Assembly (NCBI GenBank): GCA_947034895.1
Contig: OX344761.1
Span: 73,221,839-73,285,838 of the forward strand
Reading direction: 5' to 3'
DNA length: 64,000 nucleotides
DNA from: Rhytidiadelphus loreus
Taxonomy: Eukaryota > Streptophyta > Bryopsida > Hypnales > Hylocomiaceae
Part shown: piece after piece, positions 28,763-41,450 of the stretch
Layout: every line of letters starts with the position of its first letter
Numbering within the stretch: position 1 is the stretch's first letter
Notes under the pieces: model-generated
What the model was told of the DNA's origin: nothing
The model's database searches: none
What the model saw: the letters and a program-made list of their open reading frames with translations, nothing else
Translations under genes and position numbers: made by a program

Positions 28763-30146
28763 TTACCTTGGATTGTTTTTAGAATCGATGTTTTTTTGAA
28801 AGTATGAGGTGGAAATCAAGGTGTCTCCTCTTCTAACTCAGTCTACTCTAGAATGATCCAAAGCATTATCCCCCTGAAAAGGAGCATACACAAATCTTAT
28901 CAATTGATTAACCACTCCTTCAAATCACTATGAAAATAAACATTACAGGGGATTTGGGGCAAGGAGAGGGCCATTTTAGGCCCGTTCCCCTTGTTGTTCC
29001 TGATGTAGCGCGAGAATGATGCGCTGTCAAAAAATTAAATTAAAAAAAAATTAAATTCTTAAAATGGAAAAAAAAATGGGATTTTCTTTTTCCTAAATTT
29101 TTTTTATTGTCTAATGTGGTTGAACTTCGGCCACGTCAAATTGCTACAATCTGTTGTTGCCCTTGTGTTCCCACAATCTAGGAACGTAGGGGAATTTACA
29201 GCCCTCTACAGGGGTGAATCCCTTCATATGTAAATAAATACACATACCCACCCCTCCAAAACCAAATTTTTACATATATATGATATATGAAATATGTACA
29301 AATATTATGTGTGTGTGTGTATATATATATATGGTTGTGTGTATATATAGGATAATGAAAAAACATTATTAATTCACTCACTTTTTAAACCTTATTTGAT
29401 AGGACCAACAAACTTTAATTCTTCCTAAAGTGAGTTTTTTATACTACACAGGTTATTTTTTGACATTTGCATCTTGTATCATATAAGTTATATATATGCC
29501 AAATTTTAGAAGTGGAGGACTTTTGCACATGTTGTTCAAAGCTATTGAGGTTACCTCTAAAGTTCAAGGGAGTGTAATTTTTTATCCAAGCATCCAATCA
29601 AAAAAAATTCACATTCTCACACCTTGTGTGAGAATGTAAATGTTCACACCTTGTGACAAAATTTCGTGAACATCCGACCAAAATTGACTTCATGCATAAG
29701 TACCCAAGATCTCTAAGTTTGTGTGTGTTGAATGGTCACTTGGTCCTTTAAAGGTTAATAATAACTCTATCCTCAACTTTTAGTCTTTTTTCTTCAGAAT
29801 TTTTTCCATAAAACAAATTTTTGTTAGATAAACGCATGAGAAATTGAAGGTCTATGATTTGAGAAGGCTCTACTAGTTTTGACACCTAGCATTTCCTTCT
29901 TAGGAATGATGATGTTTAGGAAAAGCATAAACAAGATGACTTTACACAACAATGTTTCGGTTGGGAAACAATCCAATAAATTTGCAAGGCACTTCTTCTT
30001 TTTATTTTATCCAAGCATGCTTAAAGTTGTCATCTCCAAGATATTATATTAATCCTTTTAAGTTAAGTTAAGAGTAGAAATTGTTGGGCTTTATAGGTAA
30101 TTATCATTACAAACATCCGTACTCTTAAGAAGTATTTCACAATTAA
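28763..30146. other. Intergenic DNA with an inverted partial copy of the TTAA-type repeat and a TG/TA microsatellite
   Basis: A (TG)n(TA)n run lies at about 29309-29333. Between about 29450 and 29760 is an inverted, diverged copy of the 28202 repeat, ending TTTAAAGG-TTAA. A small 10-bp-arm hairpin (CATTCTCACA..TGTGAGAATG, 29612-29636) lies inside it. No gene. Confidence 0.5.
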
Positions 30147-31020
30147 ACCCTAAAGGTTCATGACTATGTTTCACCAAAAAGCACTTCAATATTGTGATTT
30201 CTATTGCAAAGAGGGATGATGAAAAAGAACTATTATTTTTCATATTCAATTGTAGGATCATGTATTAGCCTTATATGAAAATGTGAGGATTTTTTTTTTT
30301 AAATGACCATGTAGATTGTAAGATATTAGTGTTCAAAGTGAAAAGCTAGAACATTTCTTTCCACTTTGCTGAACTAAATTTTCACACTACAAAGTTTTCA
30401 AGTTTAAATCTTATGGTGGATAATTGAGTTGAAATTCTAGGATTTAAAAATAGTTTCATTCTTAAGACAATTTTAAAGTAAAAGTAGGTATAAAATGGAA
30501 TTGAAATATGTCAATCCTATTGGCTCATCTAATGGTCAAAATTTTGTATTATTAATAAGTAATCTTCATTCTATATATATTTCAATTTTGAAAAATTGTA
30601 AAAGTTGAGTTTAGAAACAAATATTATACATTACATTTTCAAAAGATGCCCTAATGGCCCTCAAAACAAGCCTCTTCATAACTTTCACATCATTTATCCA
30701 AATGGAATGAATCAAAGCCTTCCCAAAAGATATAAATATATTTTATAAATAAAAAAATAGAAAATCTTAATTTCAAATTTGTGGGGTATTTTTTAATGTC
30801 CAAAGTCAAACATTTTGTGGGGTATTTTTAATGCCCAAAGTCAAACATTTTGTGGTTAGGAGGGCATAACTTTTCCTCTGATTCTAAACATTCAATGAAA
30901 TATAAAAAATTCTACTCCCATCAAGCTAACACAATCATTCCTTGACCACCAAAAGAAGTTTTGAAAACTTATCGATAGTAAAAATTGACATCATAGAAAC
31001 CTACCCTAAAACCTAAAAAA
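30147..31020. mobile_element. Probable decayed relative of the 910-bp TTAA element
   Basis: The left end TTAA-ACCCTAAAGG at 30143 resembles the family terminus. The interior shares phrases with copies 1 and 2 (AACTTTCACATCA..TATCCAAATGGAATGAATCAAAG). The right end is not clear. A two-copy repeat of about 40 bp (GGTATTTTTAATGCCCAAAG) lies at about 30783-30855. Confidence 0.4.
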
Positions 31021-31100
31021 ATCATTCCAAAACTTCAAACTTTTAGCATTTTCACTTACTTTGACTACACTTAGGTTCTAAGTTCTAACACTTATCGTTT

Positions 31101-31256
31101 ACAAAATTTACAAGACTATGTTTTTTTACAAACTAAGGTTGCATACTTTCTTTACAAAATTTACAAGACCATGTTTTTTTACAAATTGAAGTTGCATACT
31201 TTCTTTACAAAATTTACAAGACCATGTTTTTTTACAAACTAAGGTTGCATACTTTC
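31101..31256. repeat. Tandem repeat, three 53-bp units
   Basis: Units start at 31101, 31154 and 31207 with ACAAAATTTACAAGAC. They differ by only a few substitutions, so the expansion is fairly recent. Confidence 0.93.
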
Positions 31257-32148
31257 ATATCCCAATGAGCGTTGTTATTTGATTCTAATAAAGTTTTCCA
31301 ACAAAGGATTTTCCAAAAGGATACAACGACTAAGGTAGGAGGCACTAAAATGGAGCAGGCATTAAGAATGAACCCTATAAATGACTGTGAAATGGAAAAA
31401 TTGTAGTTCATAAATTGACCTCCATAGTAATTGAATGAATCAAGGAAAAAAGAATTATTAATTGCAAGAGCCAATCATTCTCTTTGCTTTCCCATTTTTC
31501 TTTAGAAGTTGCAAGTGAACAGTTAATGAAAGACCTAGGGACATAAATAGGGACCTATAACACAACTCCTTTGAAAATCCATAAGTAATTCAAAAATGCT
31601 TCAAAAAATATTAAACCACTTGTGTTAGATTCCTCTTCTATTTTTCTTTGTCTGGAAAATGAGCTAAAAAAATATTTTCATTTAAGAAAATACATGAACA
31701 AGGCGGATCAGCCCTCAGACGAGCCATTTCTGAGCCTCCTACCTTACTGGTAATGTCTATGTCAATGGAAATGAAGACAAGCTACTGTCGCATTAAATGA
31801 ATTAACTTCAGAATTAACTAGAGTGTGATTATTATTACATTTTTTTCTGATTTGTTTGCTCACTGTCAATACAAGAAGTCAAAAATCATTATTATTTATG
31901 AGTACAGGAAATTAAAGGACATCTAAACCAGTGTGGGTTTGATATCATACATAGATTCCTCATCATACATTGGGGTCAACCGTGGTTCACAGTATCTCAA
32001 ACACTGAAATTTTGCAAATGCAATAATAATGTGAAATTAGGCAATTGGGGGGAATTTTCAAATGGTATAAGAAGCTGCACTGAATATACACTGAATGGGT
32101 ATTAAGGGGACCAAAAAATTAAAGGGACTTACTGTGAAAAATTGCAGA
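31257..32148. other. Intergenic spacer
   Basis: No supported gene or repeat. A hydrophobic minus-strand frame of 80 codons at 31232-31474 overlaps the tandem array and lacks any recognisable motif. Confidence 0.4.
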
Positions 32149-32329
32149 TTTTTTTTTGAAACAAATGAAACGAAATTTCATTGCAAAAAGAGACAAAACA
32201 AGCCTGCTAGCCACAGGCAGGATGGAGATTGACTCAGACCAGGACGGCGAACGACAAATAGGAAGAGGGCAAGAGCAACATCACAGTGCAGAGGGGGCCT
32301 TAGGCACCCCAGATTGGAAACATTAAGCT
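32149..32329 (-). mobile_element. 5'-truncated LINE-like retrotransposon 3' end
   Basis: A T-run followed by GAAACAAATGAAACGAAATTTCATTG, read on the opposite strand, resembles the A-tailed 3' end of plant LINEs. The GC content of the next 150 bp is clearly above its surroundings. The flanks AAAATTGCAGAT (32137-32148) and AAAATTGTAGAT (32330-32341) look like a 12-bp target duplication with one change. There is no coding part. Confidence 0.55.
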
Positions 32330-32341
32330 AAAATTGTAGAT

Positions 32342-32560
32342 GTTTGAAATATGATGTACAGCCCACAAACGCTTCAATAACTATTGACATATAACAAAAA
32401 GTAGATATTTATATGGCGTGCAATGTCAATTACTTAGTATGGGTCTTCTTAAACCCCTTGTTCAGTGTACATATTGCAACATGTGATACAAAAGATATAT
32501 GAACTTGTAACATGTGGTACAAGAGATATATGAACTCCGTTGTTGAGTATGTTTGATTAA
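32342..32560. other. Short intergenic spacer
   Basis: AT-rich. Includes a short duplication of AACATGTGATACAAAAGATATATGAACT at about 32478-32540. Confidence 0.45.
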
Positions 32561-32702
32561 CCCTTAAATGATGCTAATGCTAAAAAGTGGTTGATGGATA
32601 ACTTGATTGTTCATTGTAGAAACAAATAATTCACCTACTGGTCCAATAATCCAAGTGTTTTGGTGACTACCTTTGGTCATGGGGGACCACGCCCTTTAAG
32701 GG
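32561..32702. mobile_element. 142-bp TTAA-flanked MITE
   Basis: Ends CCCTTAAA..TTTAAGGG, with TTAA directly outside on both sides (32557-32560 and 32703-32706). The interior matches the two copies at 18366-18631. A TTAA target plus CCC start is the same signature as the 910-bp elements, so these may be a small relative. Confidence 0.78.
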
Positions 32703-32706
32703 TTAA

Positions 32707-34490
32707 CGTGAATTTATATCAAGGTTCCAATATGAAACATGTGAAAATGTTTCAAAAATATCATGATGGTACTAACATTACAAACACATGAATAAAAGAA
32801 TTCTACTCCTCATCTAAAGCATGAATTCTACCTCCTTGGCAAAATATTCCTTCACATCTTTGGCCACTTCAAAGATCTCACACTCATGTCTTGCATCATC
32901 AAGTCAATTCTTGTAGGTCATAATTAGTTGTCTAGATTTCTCAAACTTGAGTGACAATGACTCTTTTGTTTTATCTATAATCATGGAATGGCCAAAATAA
33001 TTTGAAATCTCTAAATAATTCCAAATATGAATCTAAGATTTCCAAATTTGATCATAGGTGGCAAATAAAAAAATTAAAGTGTTTTCCCTAGGGTTCAATT
33101 GTAGGGGGAATTAGGGGGTCAATTCACCCTAGTTGATGCATGATCCTTTGCAATGTTTCTCATTTGAAATAGGAGGGTCCTTGTACCCTCTCAACATTGG
33201 GAAATATCTAGAAAGAGCCAAGGGCACATATTAACATTGAATAGGAACATATTATCTTCCCTCCAATGAACCTAGAAACTAAGGAATATTTTCACAAGGA
33301 AAATATTCCTTAGTTTCTAGGTTCATCGGAGCAATAGAATTGTAGCACCTCAATCCCAAAATTGACTACCAACCAAACCAAAGATCAATGTCTCTCTTTT
33401 ATTACTATGTTTTATTTTGACTTTTAAATTTTTGTAATAACGGAAGTGCATACAAAAGTCTTTTGAATAGGTACAAGAACAATCAAATGTAGACATTGGA
33501 CAATAAACATGAATTGCTTCAAAAGCTAGCTAAAAGACAAAATTTATAATGGTCATGACAAATCATGGTTACTAAAGCACATTTCACTCCAAATTGTTTC
33601 CAAATTTGTCTCCAAATAACATAACATTGCAAAAGTTATTTGGAGACAATGTTATAGATAGGCAAGATGGGAGGGAGTCCATTAGAGGCAAAATTATTCT
33701 AATGGTGAACATTTCAGAACTGGAATGTACACCATTAGTATAATTTTACTTGTGGTGGGCTGGCTCCCATTTTGCATGTCATAGTCAGAGTTACGTTATA
33801 GAGGTCGAAATGGTCTGACAAGATCGACAAGATCGATAAGGTGTCTGGCTGGCTGGAATGAGTGGGGTCAAAATTCACCTTGGTCATCACGCACGCAGCC
33901 CGGTGAAATACGGTAAGTGAATACTTAGCCACTGTAGAACGTGGTAACTTATTCAACAATAACTTTATTCAGTGCAGCAGCAACTTGCTCGCTGGTGCCT
34001 GATGGAAAAAGCACTCGCCATGCCCTCTTTCTTGGGCTTCGGGTTCCCATTTGTCTGTAAAAGACTTTGTCAGCTTCAACAGTCCCACGCGGCTTCCAGA
34101 GTTCCAGCTCACTGATTTCTTTCCCCTGTGTGCCCATCAACTGGTTTTGGCTCTACAGATCCGTGCTCCATCGGCTTCTTCCCGTTGCTGCGCACTCCGC
34201 TTGCAAGAGCCCAGCTTGCGCACTTGGTCTGTACCGACAGTAGTCGCTTGAATCGCGTTTGCTGCCGCTTCTTGTGTGTTGGATGTGAGGCCCACGCTCC
34301 CTAGTGCCCCGGGTGGTGATATCGATCGGTGGGGTCGACTTAGATTTGTGGTGAAAGCAATTGTCGGTATGATTCTTCTCCGGGTTCAGTCGTGGTTGTA
34401 ATGTTGCAGGGCTGCAGCTGGAACGTTTGGGGTAGTCTTTGTTTTGTGGGTTGAAAATGGCTGGGAGTTGACACAAAGTTTGCAGTCGTT
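32707..34490. other. Intergenic DNA upstream of the SAWADEE gene
   Basis: Carries the 31-bp-arm hairpin (33262-33330) and a 15-bp-arm hairpin (TTGTCTCCAAATAAC, 33606-33620, pairing with 33635-33649). Composition rises in GC after about 33750. Several short frames there do not look like real proteins. The last few hundred bases should include the promoter. Confidence 0.45.
33262..33330. repeat. Hairpin, 31-bp arms and 7-bp loop
   Basis: The left arm 33262-33292 and right arm 33300-33330 pair with a single mismatch; the arm contains GAACCTAGAAACTAAGGAAT. It is too short for a typical MITE and has no obvious target duplication. Confidence 0.92.
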
Positions 34491-34498
34491 TATATATG
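34491..34498 (+). promoter_or_regulatory. Candidate TATA box for the SAWADEE gene
   Basis: TATATATG lies about 250 bp upstream of the start codon in otherwise moderate-GC sequence, giving a plausible 5' UTR of about 220 bp. Confidence 0.4.
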
Positions 34499-34738
34499 AG
34501 GCAGTGGTCTTGTTACTTTTTTTGCTTGGAGCTATGATAGAATATTCGCCTGCAAAGCGGATATGGTGGTTAGTTGGTTGTCGCCGTTGTGGTGACTAGA
34601 AACCATGAACTGGTGAGGCTAGAAAGCAGTTGTGAACGAAGGGTAAGCCAGCTGTGAATGATTCAAGTGACAGAGTAGTGGAGATTTACTTAGTGGAGTT
34701 CGTGCGAGTTTTTCAGCTTCCGAGTGGAGGAGGTGAAC

Positions 34739-37700
34739 ATGGGCGGTGATTCGGAAAGTAACCTGGAGATGCGATGTAGTGCGGACGAAGCTTGGTACGA
34801 CGGGTCGTTGAGTTTTGCACCGGATTCGAAAGACTTCATCGTTGTCCACTTCAATGATTTCGGCAAGGAGGAAGACGAGAGGTTTCCCACGTCGGACTTG
34901 CTGGACCCGAAGAAGCTCAAATCGCGCGTGCGGGTGAGGTCGGAGCAACTGCAGGATTGTCAGTGCAAACTCGTTAATGAGGGTCAATTGATATGTGGCT
35001 GCCTCGACGATGGCGAGGACCGCAGATATTACGACGCAAAGGTTGTTTCGGTAAGGGTTTTGTCACCTCAAGATCTAAGTGTTGGAGTTTTATCTAGTCT
35101 TTTTTAGTCGCATTCTACGACTTGGGGTAACGTGTTGTGTAATTAATGAAGTCCATCGTGATGATGTGTGGTGTGTGCGACTAGATTGTTAAGAAAAAAC
35201 ACTCGTTCAGTGACGAGGATGGTGAGGAGTGTAAGTGCGAGTTCAAACTTCTCTGGAATGATGGACCGAAGAAAGGAAAGCAAACCCTAGTCGGATGTGC
35301 GGAGGTCTGCTTCCTGTCCATGGATAATCCTGAAGAGGATCCAATGGTGAAGAATTTGGTTAAGAAATTGGCAGGGAGTGGGGAGCAGCGGCGGAAATTA
35401 GCAGCGCCCAAGCGTCTCTCGACCAAAGATCTTCCGTCGCCGAGGCCGAGGGCTCCGTCACCGACCCTCGACGTCGCTCCGTCGAAGAAACAAATCTCCA
35501 AGGAACCTTCCCCGCCAAGCCTTGAGCACCCTCCGTCGAAGAAACAATCCTCCAAGGAACCCCCATCAAGCCCAGAGCCCGCTTCTCTGAAGAAGCAACC
35601 CAGTTCTAAAGATCATTCCCCATCAACTTTGCCGAATCATAGGGTGCAGCTCGGGCAGCAAGCGAGTGCAAAGTCTCAAGGTTCGAAGAAGAAGCGAATC
35701 ATGCAAGCGAAGATAATGGAGCAACCAGACCTTGCTAGTGACAACGATGCTTTGAACAATTTGGATGTGGATGCCAGGCCAACTAATACCCCTAAAGACC
35801 GTAGTCGCGAAGGCTCCGAAGATGCCCCAGGTCATGCCAATGAAAGCGATGATGCAGAACGGAGTGGCGGTGGAGGTGAGAGTACTAAGAAAGGGTCAGT
35901 TGGGAGAAGAAGACTCGTCAAAGCGAAAGCCTCGAAGGCAGTAGTAGCCCCCGCTCCCGAGGTTGTTCTTCGTGAGGAGGAGACTCCAGTCAGAGCGATC
36001 GAAAAGTCGATCTCCTTCAGAGAGAAGGTGAAATTAAACTCAAAGAAGGCGGCAACAGAAGACAGTGCTGCTCGTGACGAGGCTACTGCAATTAGGGAGG
36101 AGGAGGACATCCGACGTCCCGTCAAAAAGCGCGTGAAATCAAACCCAAAGAAGCCGACAACCCCCGAAGTCACTGCTCCTCGTGACGAGGCTCCTGCAGT
36201 TGTAGAGGATGACGACGTCATGCTGCGACGTCCTATCAAAATGCGGGTGAAATTCAACACATCGGGGAAGAAGGCAAATCCAAATGTCGCTGCCGCTCCT
36301 ACAGAGGCTGCTGTTGTCAGAGAGGATGACGTCCCGCGTTCCAGCTTCAAAGAGGGGGAGAAATCAAGTACAATGAAGAAGGCAACTCCCAACGTCCCTG
36401 CTGTTCGTGACGAGACCGTCTCACTAACGTTAGGGGAGCGGGTGAAATTGAAGTCATTGGAGAAGTCTAAGTCCGTGGAGGCTAGTCCACCGAAGAAGTC
36501 TGAGGTTACTCAAAAAAAGAAGAAGCTCGAGGTTACTTCGCAGAAGAAGCCAGAGATTACTCCACCGAAGAAGCCAGAGGTTAGTCCGCAGAAGAAGGCC
36601 GAGGTTACTCCGCCGAAGAAGCCAGAGGTTACTCCGCAGAAGAAGCCAGAGGTTACTGCGCAGAAGAAGCCAGAGGTTACTCCGCAGAAGAAGCCAGAGG
36701 TTACTCCGCAGAAGAAGCCAGAGGTTACTCCGCAGAAGAAGCCAGAGGTTAGTCCACAGAAGAAGCCAGAGGTTACTCCGCAGAAGAAGCCAGAGGTTAC
36801 TCCGCAGAAGAAGCCAGAGGTTACTCCGCAGAAGAAGCCAGAGGTTAGTCCACAGAAGAAGCCAGAGGTTAGTCCACAGAAAAAAAGAAAAGCTGCTCAC
36901 AAGGTTAGTCTAGAGAAAGTTGGAATGCAAATCATTGGGAAACAAATGCAGAAGCAGGTGCAACTTGAATTTCGCTTGCGCTCAAAGGCCGATGAGGCAA
37001 CAAGGCCGGACGCTCCATCAAGGTCAAACGATGTCGCAGCACCGGCGCCAAAGGAACAGCAGAAGCGAAAGCCAGGTAGACCAAGGAAGCATCCTATCCC
37101 CGAACCTGTATCAGAGAGCCTCGCATCCAAGAAGCAGACTGTCCTAGGATTGAGTAAAGGACAGCGGCAGAGTTCACAACAAGAAGAGATTATCGACGCT
37201 GCCATTGTCGAGAAGCAGACATCCAATCCCGCTAACAAGAAAACAACCAAGTCGAAGCGACCACGGGAGGAGCTACTGGCAGCCATGCCTGACGCGGAAG
37301 ACATCTGCTCCGATAAATCCACACAAGAAGAGGACGAGACTCGGGACGAACCGCAGCGCATCACGACGCAAGTTCACAACGACAGAAAAACAAGAGGAAC
37401 GACGGAGCGTGAGCGACAGCAACCTCAAAACGACGACGCTCTTTCTGACAAGTCCACAGATGACGACGAAGATCACACTCCGCTCGTCAAGAAGACCAAA
37501 CGACCGTGGCAATCCCCCCAAATCGACTGCGATAAAACTACGAAATCGCACACCGACGACGACGGAGATCATACTCCTCCATCTCCACACGTTGTCGCCA
37601 ATAGCGAAAGGTTAGAAAAGAAATCCTTAGCTGATTCAATCAACGGCATTGAGAAGAAATACAGTTCAAATCGTCCGCAATTTCGAGAGCCTAACGTTGA

Positions 37701-40700
37701 GAAAACCCTGGAAGCTCAAGAAGCCATGACGCCTGGATCATCCGAGGAGCTCACCGGATCGCCTCCTCGAGCTTCGAACCAAGTCCAAGAAACTGCTCGT
37801 ATTTCTGATTTGCGAAAACCAGAAACTCCAGCAACAGAAGTAAACGCAAGTGGAAAGCGACGGCGAAGGCATGTAGTGCTGACAGATGACGAGGAAGACG
37901 AGGACGAAGCTGTTGCTAAGAAAAGCAAGAACGGGAAGGAGCATCTTCACGGGAGTGTGGACAGCTCCGCGAATGGCCAAGACGACTGCAATGATCCGAA
38001 GACAACCTCCACTTCGGCGTTGGACGAAGAAGTCGTGGTCCAGGACGGCGGGAAGAAGGCCACCAGCAGGTTGTTGTTGATTAGTAATATGGAAACGAGC
38101 GCCTCCGCGCATGATGCGATGCAACTACTGCAGGAGCACACGGAGGGCGTTTGCGCTGTGCATGTGTTGCCCGTGGGCGAGTTGCAAAGCGCAGCGGTTG
38201 GATATGCTTTGTATAGAAATAATGAATTTGCGCTCAAGGCGTTTGAACATCTCACGGCGCCGGATCGATTCGTCGTGTCTCCCGATGGAAGGTATGGAGT
38301 TTTCTTGCTTCGCCGCTGCAACCCTAAAAAACTTTTAAAACCACAAGCGCAATCTATATGTGGAGTGTGGAGTCTTGTTTTTTATATGGTAAGAGATCTT
38401 CTTTGTGCCACAATTTAGAAGCCACTTGATTTGTGCCACTATGTATCAATAGTGTAAATTTCAAATGTACTCCCATTGGTACATAGTGGTGACATTGTGA
38501 CTGCAAAGTGGTACAAATAGTCACATGGCACAAATAGGGTCTCTTACTTATGTAGTAACCAAGCATTGGCTGTGAACTAAGATAGAGGACACTATTCTGG
38601 GGACCAATTTGGGCAAGCCCATTGCTCTTCACTTTCTCCTTGTGAAGTGCATACAATGGATTTGTCAAAACTTGTATCCGGAATGGGCTATCTTAAGTTA
38701 TTGAAAGAAAAATCTCCAATCTCTTTTTGGAGGTTGGCGGAAATTAAGAGTTTGTACATCTTATGTTTGGTGTCATATTTGAACTACACTATATACTATG
38801 TTGTGAAAGGGATGAAGAAGCTATGCAATGGTGAGTTCAATCATCCTTGTAGAGGGCGTTGAATAGCATAGTCCCCTTAGTCATGAATCAAAACATTCAT
38901 TTTATTCATGAATGACTTTTTGTGTATGGTGTTTGGTTGATAGATGATCAATTTGGTTATGGGAAAGTAAGACTTAGATATACAAAATTATATGGCAAGC
39001 ATGAGAGTGGTGAGGGATGTGATAATGAGGCTTGTTATTGAATATAACATTAATAGTTGGACGTTTTTGTGCAATCACACTAAATCAAAAATCTCAAAAG
39101 GACATCATAAAACTTCTAATAACAAGATTATAAACAAATAATTGTACATTTTGTGTTAATCATTTTAATGCTTGATTGCCACTTTAGAGAATTAGAATGG
39201 AGTTATCATGTTATAGATGTTAAATTTGTAAAGTTGGCTTTAAATATTTCAATAAATTTTCTTCAAATTTTAGATTACAATTGAATATGAAGTTTGAATC
39301 AAACAAACTAGATAAGCTGAATTAGTAGTCAATGGGATTGGATGGCATTTCATTTTTGGATTAAATTCAAAATTTTGTTGTTATAGATTAGAGTTTTCAA
39401 TATTTTGGACTTTTTTAAATTTTACAATCAATTATTAATGAATGTTAATATAAACCATGATTCAATGAGGTTTGCTAAGGTACTTTGTTGATTGTATGTA
39501 GGCCATGGATCATCTCTCAATCAATGGATATTTATGGACCTCGTTTGTGTGGATTTGCAGCACACACTGCTTTCAAGGTACCACCAAATTCTTTGTTTTT
39601 TGTTTCCTTTTAAAATTACTCATTAGTTTATTGATATTTTCATTCCTACCTTGTGATTTCTATATTGTGATTAATTAAGTGTACATTTTCTTTCAATAGT
39701 CATAATACCAAGTCTAGTTAAGGAAATTATTTCCACTCGTATTTCTTTATAATAAATAGGGCTATTGTATGTAATTGATATGGTAAAAATTGAACATTTT
39801 TGATTCAATATGATGACTTAACATCATGTCCAACAACTTCATTAAGTCTTCTACTTCTTGAAGGTTATCTATTCTAAAATGTTGAAATCGAATTTGTAAT
39901 ATAGTTGGTGAACTTTATAGTAGACTTGAGGGGGTAGGACGGTCAAGAAGGTATTGGACATAATGCTAAGATATATTTTTAAAGCACGAGCATCTAAGTG
40001 TAAACATTCTAGTAAATTATACAACAAACTTGAGGGGGGAGGAGGTTTGAAGGGGGAGCATCTAAGAGTATACATTTTGGTTTGTCAAAGAATTCACATA
40101 TGTAAGTGTAAGTGTTGGTGAATGGTTCTCTAGTTTTTTAAGATGAATATTTGGTGCTATTGGTCACATTTTCATATACTAATGACTAGCAACATGTGGT
40201 TTGTGATTGTTGATTGAGAAGATGTGGTCTCATCTCCTTCGTTTTTTGGGGGATCCAACATTCATTAAAGAAGAATTTTCTTGTTACATGTTGTTTCTAT
40301 ATTTTTGTGATGCAACTTTGTTCAAAATTTGAGTAAATTAATGAAAAATTGTTATCTAATAAGTGTGGTTTTCTATCCCATATTTATATATTTTTTGCAT
40401 TGTGGTCAGTCAAATTGATCATTTTAAAAACTAGTCCTTTACAATGAATGTTTGTAGGATTTAGTAAGTCATTCACCAAGCCATTCTACTAATTGTAACA
40501 CTTGCTAACTAAAGGTAGTATCACCTCTAGAAAACCATACAATTTTGACAATCGTTATTAAGTGTTAGGAGATCTCATTTAAATCACTTGGAAGCAAATT
40601 GCAACTAAAGTTGGGTGAAGTTCAAGAATGATATTCAAACATGATATGTAGAATTTCTAAGACTATGTTGTTTAGGATTTAGGATAGTTGATTTTTCAAA

Positions 40701-41130
40701 AATTGTGCTTGGATTTCATTGTCTTCATGTTGAATATTGTGCAACAAGCATCTATTTATTATCTAGATTTTTAGACATGTTTGGGGAACACGTTCAATGT
40801 TGAGTGGTTCTACTTCATCAAACAATTATAACTCTCCCCTCTCTCCTTTGATCTAAGAAAATTGGACATATCTTTGTTGACTTGTCAACTTTGCGTTATC
40901 TTGTTTTTTCTAATTGTGGTTAGTTGGATTGACTGATGTAGAGTGATGACCCCGGCATGTACGGGATTGTATCCGATCAACCCCCGGTTCAAGAGTTACT
41001 TATGGTCACAAAGGAAAAAGATAGCCAAGCGTACTCTCAAGCTGTCCAAAGGAGTAAAGCTTATGTTGAACATCAGAAGTGGCGTAAGGAGCTTCATGAT
41101 CGGGTTCTCAAGGATGAAATGAAGGGCTGA
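34739..41130 (+). CDS. SAWADEE-domain, AT-hook chromatin protein with a Lys/Pro repeat
   Basis: Exons: 34739-35050, 35185-38291, 39502-39577, 40942-41130; phases agree, giving about 1227 aa. Residues 10-155 show DEAWYDGSL, VVHFNDFGKEEDERFP, DRRYYDAKVVS and GCAEVCFLS, the order seen in SAWADEE domains (tandem Tudor-like readers of methylated histone H3 known from SHH1 in RNA-directed DNA methylation). A long charged, probably disordered region follows, with a 15-unit repeat (553-672) and an AT-hook KRKPGRPRKHP (about 730-740). Around 1066-1140, LLLISNMETS..GYALYRN..FVVSPDGRPW could be an RRM-like or related alpha/beta domain. The tail RSKAYVEHQKWRKELHDRV is helical. It is likely nuclear. The start ATG lies between in-frame GTG codons and the domain and is the only sensible initiator. 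The exact family is not recognised. Confidence 0.83.
36529..36888 (+). repeat. 24-bp minisatellite coding for 15 EVTPQKKP units
   Basis: Exactly 15 units of 24 bp stay in frame; variants are EVTS, EITP, EVSP, EVTP and EVTA. Near-identical third-position usage in the middle units shows recent expansion by unequal exchange. The Leu/Trp-rich open frame on the opposite strand is a by-product of this repeat. Confidence 0.97.
38388..38548. mobile_element. Short MITE in intron 2 of the SAWADEE gene (about 160 bp)
   Basis: Ends GTAAGAGATCTTCTTTGTGCC and, reversed, GTAAGAGACCCTATTTGTGCC are inverted repeats, and the arms continue through CCACTATGTA. It begins about 95 bp after the exon 2 donor. No clean target duplication is seen. 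Confidence 0.6.
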
Positions 41131-41450
41131 AAATACTCGGGATTCATTATCATGTGGTGTACATAATGTGACATTCGAGGAAGATTATGGTTTACAATCT
41201 TCTTCGTCTCATTAGCCAATCAATGAGACAGGAGCATGGTTGTTTGGACATTGGACTTGTTATTATGGGGAGGTGCAATTGTGGGTGTGCTTTCCGGTGG
41301 GAAAGTTCGGTGCCCCTCTATTTTGGGATCGTGTAGGCCTTGGAAATTTCATTCCATTGCCAATCACAGTCTCTACAAATTTTAGTGCACTTGACAAGTA
41401 TTCACTCACTTGCAGCGAAAGGCAAACCTCAATGACTATGGAGTGGTATT

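Noticed and set aside
36454..36900. Minus-strand 148-codon frame of repeated LLLRSNLW
   Set aside because: Reverse complement of the coding 24-bp repeat of the SAWADEE protein; no independent signal.
35832..37364. Long minus-strand frames opposite the SAWADEE gene's big exon
   Set aside because: Composition-driven shadows of the + strand exon, which has splice sites, domain motifs and frame continuity.
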